From positions 23,314,134-23,378,133 of the forward strand of contig OU452203.1 in NCBI GenBank assembly GCA_911728435.2: DNA of 64,000 bases, in the 5' to 3' direction. Position 1 is the stretch's first letter; every line of letters begins with the position of its first letter. Below the pieces are notes generated by a model. That model saw only the letters and a program-made list of their open reading frames with translations. It was not told the DNA's origin and searched no databases. Shown piece after piece: positions 46,501 to 58,676 of the stretch. Both the position numbers and the translations under genes were made by a program. This DNA comes from Apoderus coryli (lineage: Eukaryota > Arthropoda > Insecta > Coleoptera > Attelabidae).

Positions 46501-49500
46501 AAATGTAACTGTCTATACAAAAAAGGGAAATGATGCAGTATAATTTTAAAAAATTTGTACATACTTTTTTGTCAAAGCCATTAAAACGAGTTTAGCTCTA
46601 TTGAATAGAGAATTCAATTTCCTTGAAAAATTATTTTAGTCACATTTTGATACAATTTGATTTATACAAGGTGCGAGCAAAAATGTAACTGTTTATACAA
46701 AAAAGGGAAATGATGCAGTATAATTTTAAAAAATTTGTACATACTTTTTTGTCAAAGCCATTAAAACGAGTTTAGCTCTATTGAATAGAGAATTCAATTT
46801 ACTTTTAAAAATTATTTTAGTCACATTTTGATACAATTTGATTTATACAAGGTACGAGCAAAAATGTAACTGTCTATACAAAAAAGGGAAATGATGCAGT
46901 ATAATTTTAAAAAATTTGTACATACTTTTTTGTCAAAGCCATTAAAACGAGTTTAGCTCAATTGAATAGAGAATTCAATTTACTTTTAAAAATTATTTTA
47001 GTCACATCTTGATACAATTTGATTTATACAAGGTACGAGCAAAAATGTAACTGTCGATACAAAAAAGGGAAATGATGCAGTATAATTTTAAAAAATTTGT
47101 ACATACTTTTTTGTCAAAGACATTAAAACGAGTTTAGCTCAATTGAATAGAGAATTCAATTTACTTTTAAAAATTATTTTAGTCACATTTTGATACAATT
47201 TGATTTATACAAGGTACGAGCAAAAATGTAACTGTCTATACAAAAAAGGGAAATGATGCAGTATAATTTTAAAAAATTTGTACATACTTTTTTGTCAAAG
47301 CCATTAAAACGAGTTTAGCTCTATTGAATAGAGAATTCAATTTCCTTGAAAAATTATTTTAGTCACATTTTGATACAATTTGATTTATACAAGGTGCGAG
47401 CAAAAATGTAACTGTTTATACAAAAAAGGGAAATGATGCAGTATAATTTTAAAAAAATTGTACATACTTTTTTGTCAAAGCCATTAAAACGAGTTTAGCT
47501 CTATTGAATAGAGAATTCAATTTACTTTTAAAAATTATTTTAGTCACATTTTGATACAATTTGATTTATACAAGGTACGAGCAAAAATGTAACTGTCTAT
47601 ACAAAAAAGGGAAATGATGCAGTATAATTTTAAAAAATTTGTACATACTTTTTTGTCAAAGCCATTAAAACGAGTTTAGCTCTATTGAATAGAGAATTCA
47701 ATTTCCTTGAAAAATTATTTTAGTCACATTTTGATACAATTTGATTTATACAAGGTGCGAGCAAAAATGTAACTGTTTATACAAAAAAGGGAAATGATGC
47801 AGTATAATTTTAAAAAATTTGTACATACTTTTTTGTCAAAGCCATTAAAACGAGTTTAGCTCTATTGAATAGAGAATTCAATTTACTTTTAAAAATTATT
47901 TTAGTCACATTTTGATACAATTTGATTTATACAAGGTACGAGCAAAAATGTAACTGTCTATACAAAAAAGGGAAATGATGCAGTATAATTTTAAAAAATT
48001 TGTACATACTTTTTTGTCAAAGCCATTAAAACGAGTTTAGCTCAATTGAATAGAGAATTCAATTTACTTTTAAAAATTATTTTAGTCACATCTTGATACA
48101 ATTTGATTTATACAAGGTACGAGCAAAAATGTAACTGTCGATACAAAAAAGGGAAATGATGCAGTATAATTTTAAAAAATTTGTACATACTTTTTTGTCA
48201 AAGACATTAAAACGAGTTTAGCTCAATTGAATAGAGAATTCAATTTACTTTTAAAAATTATTTTAGTCACATTTTGATACAATTTGATTTATACAAGGTA
48301 CGAGCAAAAATGTAACTGTCTATACAAAAAAGGGAAATGATGCAGTATAATTTTAAAAAATTTGTACATACTTTTTTGTCAAAGCCATTAAAACGAGTTT
48401 AGCTCAATTGAATAGAGAATTCAATTTACTTTTAAAAATTATTTTAGTCACATCTTGATACAATTTGATTTATACAAGGTACGAGCAAAAATGTAACTGT
48501 CGATACAAAAAAGGGAAATGATGCAGTATAATTTTAAAAAATTTGTACATACTTTTTTGTCAAAGACATTAAAACGAGTTTAGCTCAATTGAATAGAGAA
48601 TTCAATTTACTTTTAAAAATTATTTTAGTCACATTTTGATACAATTTGATTTATACAAGGTACGAGCAAAAATGTAACTGTCTATACAAAAAAGGGAAAT
48701 GATGCAGTATAATTTTAAAAAATTTGTACATACTTTTTTGTCAAAGCCATTAAAACGAGTTTAGCTCAATTGAATAGAGAATTCAATTTACTTTTAAAAA
48801 TTATTTTAGTCACATCTTGATACAATTTGATTTATACAAGGTACGAGCAAAAATGTAACTGTCGATACAAAAAAGGGAAATGATGCAGTATAATTTTAAA
48901 AAATTTGTACATACTTTTTTGTCAAAGACATTAAAACGAGTTTAGCTCAATTGAATAGAGAATTCAATTTACTTTTAAAAATTATTTTAGTCACATTTTG
49001 ATACAATTTGATTTATACAAGGTACGAGCAAAAATGTAACTGTCTATACAAAAAAGGGAAATGATGCAGTATAATTTTAAAAAATTTGTACATACTTTTT
49101 TGTCAAAGCCATTAAAACGAGTTTACCTCTATTGAATAGAGAATTCAATTTCCTTGAAAAATTATTTTAGTCACATTTTGATACAATTTGATTTATACAA
49201 GGTACGAGCAAAAATGTAACTGTCTATACAAAAAAGGGAAATGATGCAGTATAATTTTAAAAAATTTGTATATATTTTTGTGCCAAAGACATTAAAACGA
49301 TTTTAACTCTATTGAATAGAGAATTCAATTTACTTTTAAAAATTATTTTAGTCACATTTTGATACAATTTGATTTATACAAGGTATGAGCAAAAATGTAA
49401 CTGTTTATACAAAAAAGGGAAATGATGCAGTATAATTTTAAAAAATTTGTACATACTTTTTTGTCAAAGCCATTAAAACGAGTTTAGCTCTATTGAATAG

Positions 49501-52500
49501 AGAATTCAATTTCCTTGAAAAATTATTTTAGTCCCATTTTGATACAATTTGATTTATACAAGGTACGAGCAAAAATGTAACTGAATATACAAAAAAGGGA
49601 AATGATGCAGTAGAATTTTAAAAAATTTGTACATCTTTTTTTGCCAAAGACATTAAAACAATTTTAACTCTGTTTAATAGAGAATTTAATTTAGTTTTAA
49701 AAATTATTTTAGTCACATTTTGATACAATTTGATTTATGCAAGGTACGAGCAAAAATGTAACTGTCTATACATGAAAGGGAAATGATGCATTAAAACGAA
49801 TTCAACTCTATTTAATAGAGAAGAGAACTTACATTAGAAAGTTATTTTAGTAAAATTTTGATAAAACTTGAGATATACGAGGTACACACAAATATTAAAA
49901 TAAATTCTCGGATTTTTTTTTTTTCAAAAAGTTACTGTACTAAAATGTTCTTAGAACAGTTTATATACGAGGTAGAGCTAAAAAATTAAATGTATGTGAT
50001 ACAATTTGATTTTATAAGCAGGATTTGCGTCAAACCTTTTGTCCAACATTGTATATGGAATAATTTTAGGCGTAATACTGCTATACACATGGCTGACCAT
50101 GCATTACAAAAAATATAAAGTAACTTCCGTTTTTGGAATAGCAACAATAATAAACAGACAATGTATAAGGATATGCCGGATGCTTCTAATTATTCCTAAT
50201 AGTCCTTTATATAGATAATAATGTAATACCTACGTGGTTTATTATTAGTTTTTTGTTTTTGTTATAAAACGACAACGAAAAAATGCAATAATGTATGTCT
50301 AAAATATTGGAAAAAGAAGTAAAATTTCAGTATACCACAGCCATACCAAAACGGAACATAGATCCCCCTTATACAAGCTGTCTGTAATGTTTAAACTGAA
50401 ATTTGTCGAAAAATATATTTTTTCTTCATAGTTTTTCATTTACGAATTGGAAAAATAGCGTAAAAAACAAAAATTCATCAGTAAATCGCAGAGCAACTGT
50501 AACAAGTAACAAGAATTCATTCACGTGGATAAATACAGTTGCTGTTTCGTAATTATCTGCTTACGTTTGTTGAAAACTAATTTTATAATAAGAAAATTAA
50601 GAAATCGACTACTAAAGCGAGAAAAATACTTTTTTGGTGCAAAGATTTTTATTTTTAATGGTTCTTGCGCTTGTACTATTCTTTGGAATTGAAACTATTA
50701 CATTATGATGGGGTCAATAACTTTGTTAAATAATTATTGTTGTTTAGTATTGTATTTCATTGTGTCGGAAGAGTTATTAATTTAATTTGACGTAGGTAGA
50801 TGTAATTTAAGTTGTCGTATTTTGTAAAATTTTATTATTCTATATAAAAAGCGATTTATACAGATTTTTCAAAGGCTTTCGATAAGCTGGATCATTTGCT
50901 TGTCCTTGTTTGGTTTTCATGAGGATCTTTTAACGTTTTTTGCCTCCTATTTGTCTGATCGACAACACTATGTCGAATACAATGGTCATAAATCGGAAAC
51001 TTTCACACCCACCAGCGGAGCGCCTCAGGGCAGCTGTTTGGCACCATTAATATTTTCAATTTTCATTAATGACATATCCCAGGAACTTACAAGCAACCAT
51101 TTGATGTTTGCAGATGATCTGAAGTTGTATCGTGTTATTCGAGACGCTTCGGATTGCGTATTGTTGCAGCGCGACTTATCTAAGCTTGAAGATTGGTCTA
51201 ACTATAATAAATTGCCTTTAAATATTAATAAATGTAAGTTTGTCATATTTTCGAAATCGCAGACTGTTTTTGAATATCGCTATCAGCTGAGTGGCACTGC
51301 GCTTGAGTCTTGTGATGTTGTCAGGGATCTTGGAGTTTACGTCGACACTGAATTGTCATTTAATTATCATATTCAAAGTATTACCCGAGATGCACTACGC
51401 ATGCTTGGCTTTTTGTTTCGTGTTACCAAAGATTTTAGTGATATTGAATGTGTAACCAATTTGTATTTTGCTCTGGTAAGATCTAAGCTTGAGTACGCAT
51501 CGATAATATCGTCTCCCATTTACCAATCTCATGCAGGACACATTGAATACATACAGCGCAAATTCCTTAAATATTTAGCGTTTACAATTGACGGTAGATT
51601 CCCATGTAGAGGATTCGATCATAGAGCACTGCTCGATCGCTTTCAAATGGTTTCGCTGGCTGCTCGCAGAGTGTATGCCGGACAACTCTTTCTGTTTAAG
51701 ATTATAAATAGCTTGGTGGACTGTTCAAATCTACTCCAATCGTTAAATTTTAACATACCGCGCCCCTCTGCGAGGAGTAGCAGACTATTTCACGTTCCTG
51801 TTTTTCGTACTAATTATGAATCCAAAGCACCACTACTTTGAGCATGCCAAACATGTAACATAGAAGGATTTAATCAAGAAATTAACTATTTCAATGAGCC
51901 TGTAAGATCTTTCTGCGCTCAATTGTCTCGGTTCCTGCAAAATCTGGCCATCTGATGTGTGTGCGTATTTTGTTTTGTAGGATTATAAATTAGTTTATTA
52001 TTATAGTAGCTTATTTATTTAGTTATATTGTTTTGTAATTGGGTCTGTATTATTATTTTATAATACTTTGGCCACCGTGTATAGACGCAGTTATTTACGT
52101 GAACAAAATTGAAGTAGTAAGTTATTTTATAATAATAAAAAAAGTTATCAGCACTGTTACAAAACCATTATTTCTCTTTCGTAATGCAGTACAGAAGAAT
52201 ATTGTTGAAAACTAAGTTTACAACAAAAAAAATGAAGAAATCAACCAACAAAGAGAGAAAAGTACTTTTTTTGTGCAACCATTTTTTTTTTCAATTGTTC
52301 TTGCATCGTTCTATGAAAGCCAAACTATATTACACTTTGAGGTCAATAACTTTATTAAATAATTTATTGTTGTACTTTATTTTTTTACTAGAAATAAATG
52401 CAATATTCTTGTTATTTGTATTTAGTATCTATGAAAAATAAAATTCGAACCAATAACTACTAATTTACCAAAAATAACTCACACTTTTTCCTCAAAAATT

Positions 52501-55500
52501 TGAACGTTTATTAAATTAATAAAATTAGACCAACATATGAGTGTCTAAAATTCTATTAAAATGATATGTATCATTAAAATTTATATATTTTTAGAATTTA
52601 TGTTGTTTTTAACGTTATATTTTATGATATTAAATACATTATACAGGATGTACTAATAAAATCTTAGCGGGAACATTATGTCATGGTAACTATAGATCTG
52701 ATGATGTTTTTTTTTTTTTGATTTTTTTTTGAAAGGGTCCGTACGACTTAAGTCGGTCGGTTTCACTGCAGCCTTATTGTGAAAAATCCCCGTATATTAT
52801 GCCACCCAATCTAGCAACCCTGTACCCTCCACTAACTTGTGGAGTTCAGTTATGTGTTGGGTGTCAATATCTGCTGGCGCAATCAGCGAATGCCCAAAAA
52901 TAGCGTGTCGTCTTCGTTGTAGAACTACACACTCACATATTACACGGTAAGCTGTTTCAACTGCCCCATTACACAATCTGCATTGCAGGTCCCCATTGTA
53001 CAGCCCCATCTTATTTAGGTGGTCTCTCAGAACGCAATGTCTAGTAAGGAGTCCCATAGTTATTCGCATCTGACTCCTGCTTAATGATAGCAGTTTTTCA
53101 GTGCGTTTTGTTGCGGCACCAGGTATAAACCTCTTCCCATGCTCCTGCTTGGGAATATGTTCCCAATATCTCTGATGCTCGCTTTTGGCCCAGCACTTAA
53201 GGAGTTCCCTCGCCGTTCTTTTAGACAAGCCCAGCGCAGGTTCCGTGCCAGTATATGTGGTTTCAGAGGCTTGTCTAGCCAGCCAATCCGCTCTCTCGTT
53301 GCCTTCTATTCCCGAGTACCCCGGGACCCACTAGATTAACCCTGTTGTGGTCCGCCAAGGCTCTAAGTTCTGTTTGGTATTCCCATACCAGTTTGGTTGT
53401 AACCTTGGAGCTTCTCAGAGCCCTTAAGGCCGCCTGGCTATCTGAGCATATATTGATTCGCTATTCGCTTGTTTGTATAAGCCCTCAATCTGTTTAGTTT
53501 TGCACATTGCAGAATTGCAAACACTTCCGCTTGAAATACGGATGTGTTTTTCCCCAGTGAGAATCTTAGATTCGTGTTCCTTGTCTCACTGTATATTCCT
53601 GTACCACTTCCAATTTCGGTTTTTGACCCGTCTGTAAACCAGGTTATCCCTCTCAGTGTCCATATGCAGTCTTTATCAAGAACTTCGCGGTCCACAATAT
53701 GCACTTCGAAGTTTATGTCAAATTCAAATTTTGGTATGATGTGGTCCATGGGCATGTCTATGATGCCATCCCCAATACATACGCTAATTTTGGTATGTCC
53801 CCGATAAGTGGGTACAGTTCCTACCAACCCTCGCAGTCTAATGAATGCCGCCCCCGCCTCCATCCTTACCATGATGTGCAAGGGTGGGAGGTTCAGCAAT
53901 ACTTCCATTGCAGCTGTCGGAGTAGTTCTAAAAGCGCCCGTCATTACTAAGCAGGCAAGCCTCTGTACCCTGCCCAACTCAGCAATGGCGGTATGCTGTT
54001 GCGTTTTCGTCCACCAAATCAGCGACGAGTATGTTATCATAGGTCTAACTACCGCAGTGTACAACCAGTGCATCATCTTTGGATTTAGTCCCCATGTTTT
54101 CCCATGCGAGCGTCTGAGTAACATAAGCGTTCTCTCCGCTCGTGCTCTGGTTCTTTTAAGGTGTGCGGTCCAGGTAAGCTTTGAGTCTAGAGTGACCCCT
54201 AAATACTTTACCTCCCCGGACATTTTTACGATTTCACCTTGAAGGTACAGTGGTCCTAGTCCCTCTGTTTTCTTCCTCCTGGTGAAAGCGATCATTGCTG
54301 ACTTTGACGGGCTCATTCTTAGTCCCTGTTCCAAAGTCCAGCTTGTTGCTATATCAAGGGCCCGTTGCATACGTTCCCTTACTATGCCTGATGATGTAAT
54401 TTGCTAATGAAACATTGTCAAGTTAGAATTTCAGTAGAAAATTAATTTACTAAAATTATCGCGTACATTTAATAGATTTTTCCAATATTTAATAAAATAT
54501 CTAACAAGCGCAGCAGTTTCACAGAATAGTCCGAGTTCTGATATTGTAACTCGCGAACGAAACGTTCCACATTGATACAATTAACAATGTTAGATTAACA
54601 ATTAAATTTACTAAAAACTTTGTTTATACTGTTTTTACGTTAACGTAATAAATTTTGAAATATTCAACAAAAATCACAAGTCAACAGTTTTTTTTTAACC
54701 AAAAAGTGAATTTGTATTATGTAGTATTTTCTGTAAATTGATTAGTGGTCGAACTACTTTGTCTTTTTGGCTTCTGTTGTTATGTTTTCTTTACTTTTTA
54801 CCCCTCGAACCAAACACACCTGTCGTCTAGCATTTTTTTTATCTACCGTATGTTTTATATTTTATTATACCCGCACGAGGCGACCTACGTATGGATATAT
54901 TTTATTATGTTCTGGGGAATATGATAGTTTACCTGAAATATCGATTGTGTTAGCCGGTGTTATCATTTCATTTGAAGGCATATGTTATAGTACTTCCGTT
55001 AAAAAAAATAAAACACCTGTTTCAAATTTAAATTATAATAATTAATGGGATAGGAAGAGGTATACTGAACCCTCACCTGCCTACTTAGTTTTTTTATAAT
55101 ACAAAATTAGACAGGGTAAAAATTTTTTATACCACTTCTGACGTTTTTTTTACATATTTATCCCACTTCTGATATATAGCCCAATTTAGATGTTTCTATA
55201 TTTTCATCCCACTTCTGAATTTGCCTCGGAGTGAGTACGTACTACAGAAATCCCACCCTGTATATAAATTGATATGCAGCAAGGTCACTTGAGCTCCCTA
55301 TATACAGGAATATATTGTTCCTGCTGCGTTCAGCAGGATTTGAATATGCGAAAATTCTACTTATAGACGAAAAACAACGACACAGTTCCGGACTTAAATA
55401 CTTATTTTATTCTTCTTCCGCTGCTATCCATTAATGGATGTTTGCGATCATTTCTGACCATTTTTTCTTATCTCTTGTGGTGTGAATTAATTCTCCTGTG

Positions 55501-58500
55501 GTTCCTATTCCTGTCCAATGCTTGATGTTTCGGAGCCACGACATCCTCTTTCTGCCTACACCCCTTCTTCCTTCTATTTTTCCTTCTATTATTAATTGTA
55601 GGAAATGGTACCTTTCGTTGCGTATCACATGCCCCAGATACGCTGTTTTCCTGCGCTTTATCGTGTCCAGCAATTCGCGTTCTCTTCCTATCGTCCTCAA
55701 AATTTCCTCGTTGGTCTTTCTTGCTGTCCATGGGACTTTCAGGATTCTTCGATAGATCCACATTTCAAATTTCAAATTTCACTGTCCAGCCTTCCATACC
55801 ATACACCAGTACGGACCATACATAACACTTTATGAATCTTATTCTGAGATTGAGGTCAAAGTCGGAGTTCGTAAAGACGTTTTTGAATCTCATGAATGAG
55901 CTCCTCGCTTTTTCTATCCTGTACCTGATTTCTGCATCTGAAGACCAGTCTTCACATATCCAAGTCCCCAGATAGTTAAACTTTTTAACTCGTTCTATGT
56001 CTTCACTATCGTATGTAAGTTCCGCATTCCGGAACTCATCCAATTTGCGGCTGATTACTAGGAATTTTGTCTTTTTTATGTTGATGTTGATTCCCATGCG
56101 TCGGCCGTGCATTCCAACCATGTCCAGGAGTCTTTGGAGGTCATTCATATTGTTTGCTATCAGGACTGTGTCGTCTGCATACCGTATATTGTTGATCCAT
56201 GTGCCATTTACTTTGATGCCTAATTGTTGTCCTTCGAGGGCTTCCTGGAAGATATTTTCAGAGTAAATGTTAAACAGAAGTGGGGAGAGGACACATCCCT
56301 GTCTTACACCTCTAAGGATTTTCTGTGCTTTCGTAACTTCGCTGTCAGATCTAACTGCCGCTGATTGCTTCCAGTACAAGCTTTCAATACAGCGTATGTC
56401 CTTTTGATCTATGTCAATTCGCCTCAGCATTTGAACGAGTTTGTGATGTTGCAGTTATTTTATTAGTAATACAAAATAAACTATTTATTACAGGTCCGTA
56501 CTCTATTTGTTAGTGGATTACCAATGGATGCAAAACCACGTGAATTATATTTGTTATTCAGAGCTTATGAGGTATGTACACAAAATTGTACCGGGTGTTT
56601 TGTATAAGAATCGAACCGAACCTGTTAACTTGTAGACTGTGTTGGTTCTTATGTGATGCACCCTGTATATGCAACTATAATTTTACGTGTATTTTAAACA
56701 AGAATTAAATTATTCCTAGGGTTACGAGGGCTCGTTATTGAAAGTTACTAGTAAAAATGGAAAAACGGCTTCGGTAAGTATTAAAAAAAAAATGATCAGA
56801 GAAATATTATTAGATATAATTTCAAAATTACAGCCAGTCGGGTTCGTGACATTCAACACGCGTGCAGGAGCAGAAGCCGCTAAACAAGACTTACAGGTGT
56901 GTATTTATTTTATTTATTATTGATTTTTGTAAATTAGCTCTAATACTGCACTGTGCAAATTGAAAATAACAGCATTAATAATTGTTTTATTGGTCATTTT
57001 TTTACCAGGGTACATTCTTAGACTAACGGAAGTTATTTTGCAAATTCACAATATTTCATCCCACTTCTGATTTAGTATTGAGGTTTTATTAAACTCAAAT
57101 TTCTACTGCTCCAATGTAGCAGTAAAGCAATTATAACTTCCGTTGGACCATTTTTATTTAAAAAAAAATAAATAAAAATAATTAACACACACGAAAACTA
57201 TAAAAACCTTAACAGCAGGGGGTTCGTTTCGATCCTGACATGCCACAAACCATTCGTTTGGAATTTGCTAAAAGCAACACCAAGGTTAGCAAGCCCAAGC
57301 AGCAACAATCAGCTAACACCACCAATGCGCACCCAACTTTGATGCACCCACTCACAGGACGTAAGTACACACCTATCGAATATGCAGCCACCACTAGTGT
57401 ATAGTGTAACCTTAGCTTTAGCAAAAAACACGCCTAAACCGAGGGTAGATTATCTGCCATAAAGAAATAACGACTTTTTTTAGAATTTTTTTCAATTGAT
57501 TAATCATATGACTATTTTGAACAAAATTAGGTACGGATGGAGACAAAATAATCAATGTTTATACAGGGTGACCCGAAATTAAAATAATTTAAGGGGATAT
57601 GAACATATATCGAAAAATGCGTCGTTTTTCAGATACAGGGTGTTATTTGTAAATCTACGCCAATAATATACCGTCTATTACATATTAGATTAAAAAAATA
57701 TATAAACATTGTCCATCCGTACCTAATTTTGTTCAAAATCGTCTTATTATTAATCACATGGAAAAAAAAATAAAAGAAGTAGTTATTTCGTTATGGCAGA
57801 TAATCGCAAGGACCCCTAAACCATATGTTAAATCCCACATCTGGACATTAACCCACTTTTATGAGATTTACGTAAATTGATCCCACTTCTGAAATAAAAA
57901 GTGACACGCTGTATATAGCACTTTTTGCTTAACTGTAATCAATCTTACAGCTACACAACATATTATATGCATGTATTATTCTATGGTTTATAATGGTAGA
58001 TTTGGGATTAATCACGTGATGATAATATTATGACGTATTGTATTAAATGTCACTCACATCATAGTTGGCTATGCATTAATAACATGTCACATGCACACAT
58101 CGTTTTGTCTCAAATCTGATATTGTAAAGTTTATTAGAATATTTTGTTTCCCTATTCGGAGATATGCTAATGAAATAATTTAACGAAATTCTATTAAATT
58201 AAGTGAAAAACAATTTTTCGCCTCTCCCTGAAATTGTTATTATCAATATTCACCTATAAATATGCAATTAAGCTGGATGTATCATATATAGCTGTCTGGA
58301 AATTAATAATTCCCCGCTTGCATACTCGAAAAACGCGTTGAATCGTATAATTGGATCTTTAATATCGTCACCCTTTAACATATAGCTGAATATTGAACGT
58401 AACATGAAAATTATCCCACTTCTGATTTTTATACAACACATATTCATCCTTTTTTTTTTTATTTTTTACATTTTTATTTGATCCCACTTCTGAATTTTAG

Positions 58501-58670
58501 TTTTTCGCACAGATCTTGGTACGCCGTTCTTTCCCGGTGCTCCTGAGCTCTGGCATCATCCACTGGCGTATTCAGCTGCCGCCGCTGAACTACCAGGAGC
58601 TGCTCTTCAACATGCTGCTCTTGTACATCCGGCATTGCATCCTCAAGTGCCTGTCCGGTCCTATCTTTGA
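40509..58670 (+). CDS. cpo: Couch potato RNA-binding protein (first stop form)
   Basis: RBPMS/couch potato family protein; binds RNA through an RRM, and in flies is prominent in the nervous system. Visible exons in phase: 40509-40784, 56494-56571, 56720-56773, 56834-56896, 57219-57360 and 58513-58670, ending at TGA 58668-58670. The 5' end is missing: exon 40509 begins at an acceptor (TTTTCCAG). This exon is low-complexity ([12 protein letters not shown], Asn-rich) and contains an in-frame Met at 40718 that may start a shorter form. RRM1 spans four exons: RNP2 LFVSGL, then [23 protein letters not shown]1 VGFVTF, and [20 protein letters not shown]. The last exon encodes [36 protein letters not shown] and VPVRSYL, the classical cpo/RBPMS C terminus. 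A 15.7 kb intron separates the first visible exon from the RRM. The exon-ending TGA is followed by CTA and an open frame (see extension). Confidence 0.93.
40785..42481. other. cpo intron, proximal part
   Basis: AT-rich. Two related ~170 bp blocks (about 40845-40990 and 41020-41160) share CTCTACCTTGTA, TTTTGTAAA, AACACAGCTAAATTTGTTTT-type words, so a small tandem duplication. No coding sequence supported. Confidence 0.45.
42482..44150 (-). mobile_element. LINE (jockey/CR1-like), copy 1, 5'-truncated
   Basis: Minus-strand reverse transcriptase remnant. Visible motifs: [64 protein letters not shown] and FADDLK. The reading frame is broken by in-frame stops (TGA near 43184 and again near 42830), so it is inactive. 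The 3' end has an AATAAAG-like tail and a short ATT microsatellite near 42490. No endonuclease or ORF1 is left. Strong nucleotide similarity to copy 2 at 50848-52050, which is in the opposite orientation. Confidence 0.9.
44151..46229. other. cpo intron, between LINE copy 1 and satellite
   Basis: AT-rich, no gene. Several GTACCTCGTATA / TACGAGGTAC words occur near 44755, 46140 and in the satellite unit itself (GGTACGAGC), perhaps marking the sequence from which the satellite arose. Confidence 0.4.
46230..49850. repeat. 20-unit ~180 bp satellite in cpo intron
   Basis: Units of 180-182 bp contain TTTTAGTCACATTTTGATAC, ATACAAGGTACGAGCAAAAA, AAAGGGAAATGATGCAGTAT, ATTAAAACGAGTTTAGCTC and ATTGAATAGAGAATTCAATT. 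Using the word after AACTG as a marker (TCTAT = A, TTTAT = B, TCGAT = C, AATAT = D) the order is A A B A C A B A B A C A C A C A A B D A. The AC and AB dimers show higher-order duplication. The last two units are the most diverged and truncated, typical of an array edge. Confidence 0.95.
49851..50847. other. cpo intron, between satellite and LINE copy 2
   Basis: AT-rich; GAGGTACACACA and CGAGGTAGAGC echo the satellite word. No gene seen. Confidence 0.4.
50848..52050 (+). mobile_element. LINE (jockey/CR1-like), copy 2, 5'-truncated
   Basis: Same family as copy 1, plus strand, beginning within the RT at the sequence encoding [13 protein letters not shown]. About 17-20 bp are deleted after CTTGTCC relative to copy 1, shifting the start of the long frame (50900-51841). 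Motifs: [20 protein letters not shown] and FADDLK, then the thumb and C-terminal region. An early TGA (51839) ends the frame. The 3' region matches copy 1 up to GGGTCTGTA near 52047. Confidence 0.9.
52051..52697. other. cpo intron spacer
   Basis: AT-rich, no gene or element recognised. A TATACAGGATGTACTAATAA word near 52642 resembles ends of unrelated DNA elements but has no partner. Confidence 0.4.
52698..54397 (-). mobile_element. LINE with RNase H domain, 5'-truncated, with target-site duplication
   Basis: Minus strand. The remnant starts late in the RT (thumb region, [30 protein letters not shown]), continues with an RNase H domain ([33 protein letters not shown]) and a C-terminal Cys-rich stretch ([12 protein letters not shown]). 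At least two frameshifts around 53290-53460 break it. The 3' end is an A-rich tail (plus-strand poly-T at 52707-52735). CTGATGATGT occurs at both edges (52698-52707, 54388-54397), a 10 bp target-site duplication. RNase H suggests the I superclade. Confidence 0.88.
54398..55401. other. cpo intron spacer with TCCCACTTCTGA words
   Basis: AT-rich. From 55131 to 55218 the word (A)TCCCACTTCTGA appears three times, once as ACCACTTCTGA. A 92-codon open frame at 54767-55045 has no recognisable features and is not called. Confidence 0.45.
55402..56464 (-). mobile_element. RTE-like LINE fragment next to cpo exon
   Basis: Minus strand. Reverse transcriptase remnant with [30 protein letters not shown] and YLGTWICED, then an RTE/BovB-type C-terminal domain ([40 protein letters not shown]). 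The frame shifts near 55770, so the copy is dead. TTATTTTATT at 55402-55411 and 56455-56464 may be the target-site duplication, though it is low-complexity. The element ends 39 bp before the intron's acceptor (exon 56494). Confidence 0.85.
57448..57805. mobile_element. Foldback element (MITE-like), ~100 bp arms
   Basis: Starts GATTATCTGCCATAA and ends TTATGGCAGATAATC. Arms also share ACAAAATTAGGTACGGATGG (57526-57546 region) and its reverse complement near 57703. About 150 bp of internal sequence includes two GATACAGGGTG/TACAGGGTG words. It lies in the cpo intron between 57360 and 58513. No clear target-site duplication. Confidence 0.7.
57806..58512. other. cpo intron upstream of the stop-containing exon
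   Basis: AT-rich with three TCCCACTTCTGA words (57881, 58414, 58482), the last about 20 bp before the exon acceptor. No other feature recognised. Confidence 0.45.
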
Positions 58671-58676
58671 CTATCC
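58665..58676 (+). promoter_or_regulatory. Candidate stop-codon readthrough site
   Basis: CTT TGA CTA TCC: the cpo stop at 58668-58670 is directly followed by CTA. UGA-CUA is an established high-efficiency readthrough context in animal mRNAs. The downstream frame is open and leads in phase to RRM2 exons. Seen in sequence: context and open frame. Inferred: that readthrough occurs. Confidence 0.6.

Noticed and set aside
46230..49850. CRISPR-like array
   Set aside because: Long 180 bp units without unique spacers, in an animal intron; a satellite.
54767..55045. Small membrane-like protein frame
   Set aside because: AT-rich, no domain, no splice or start context, inside a cpo intron.
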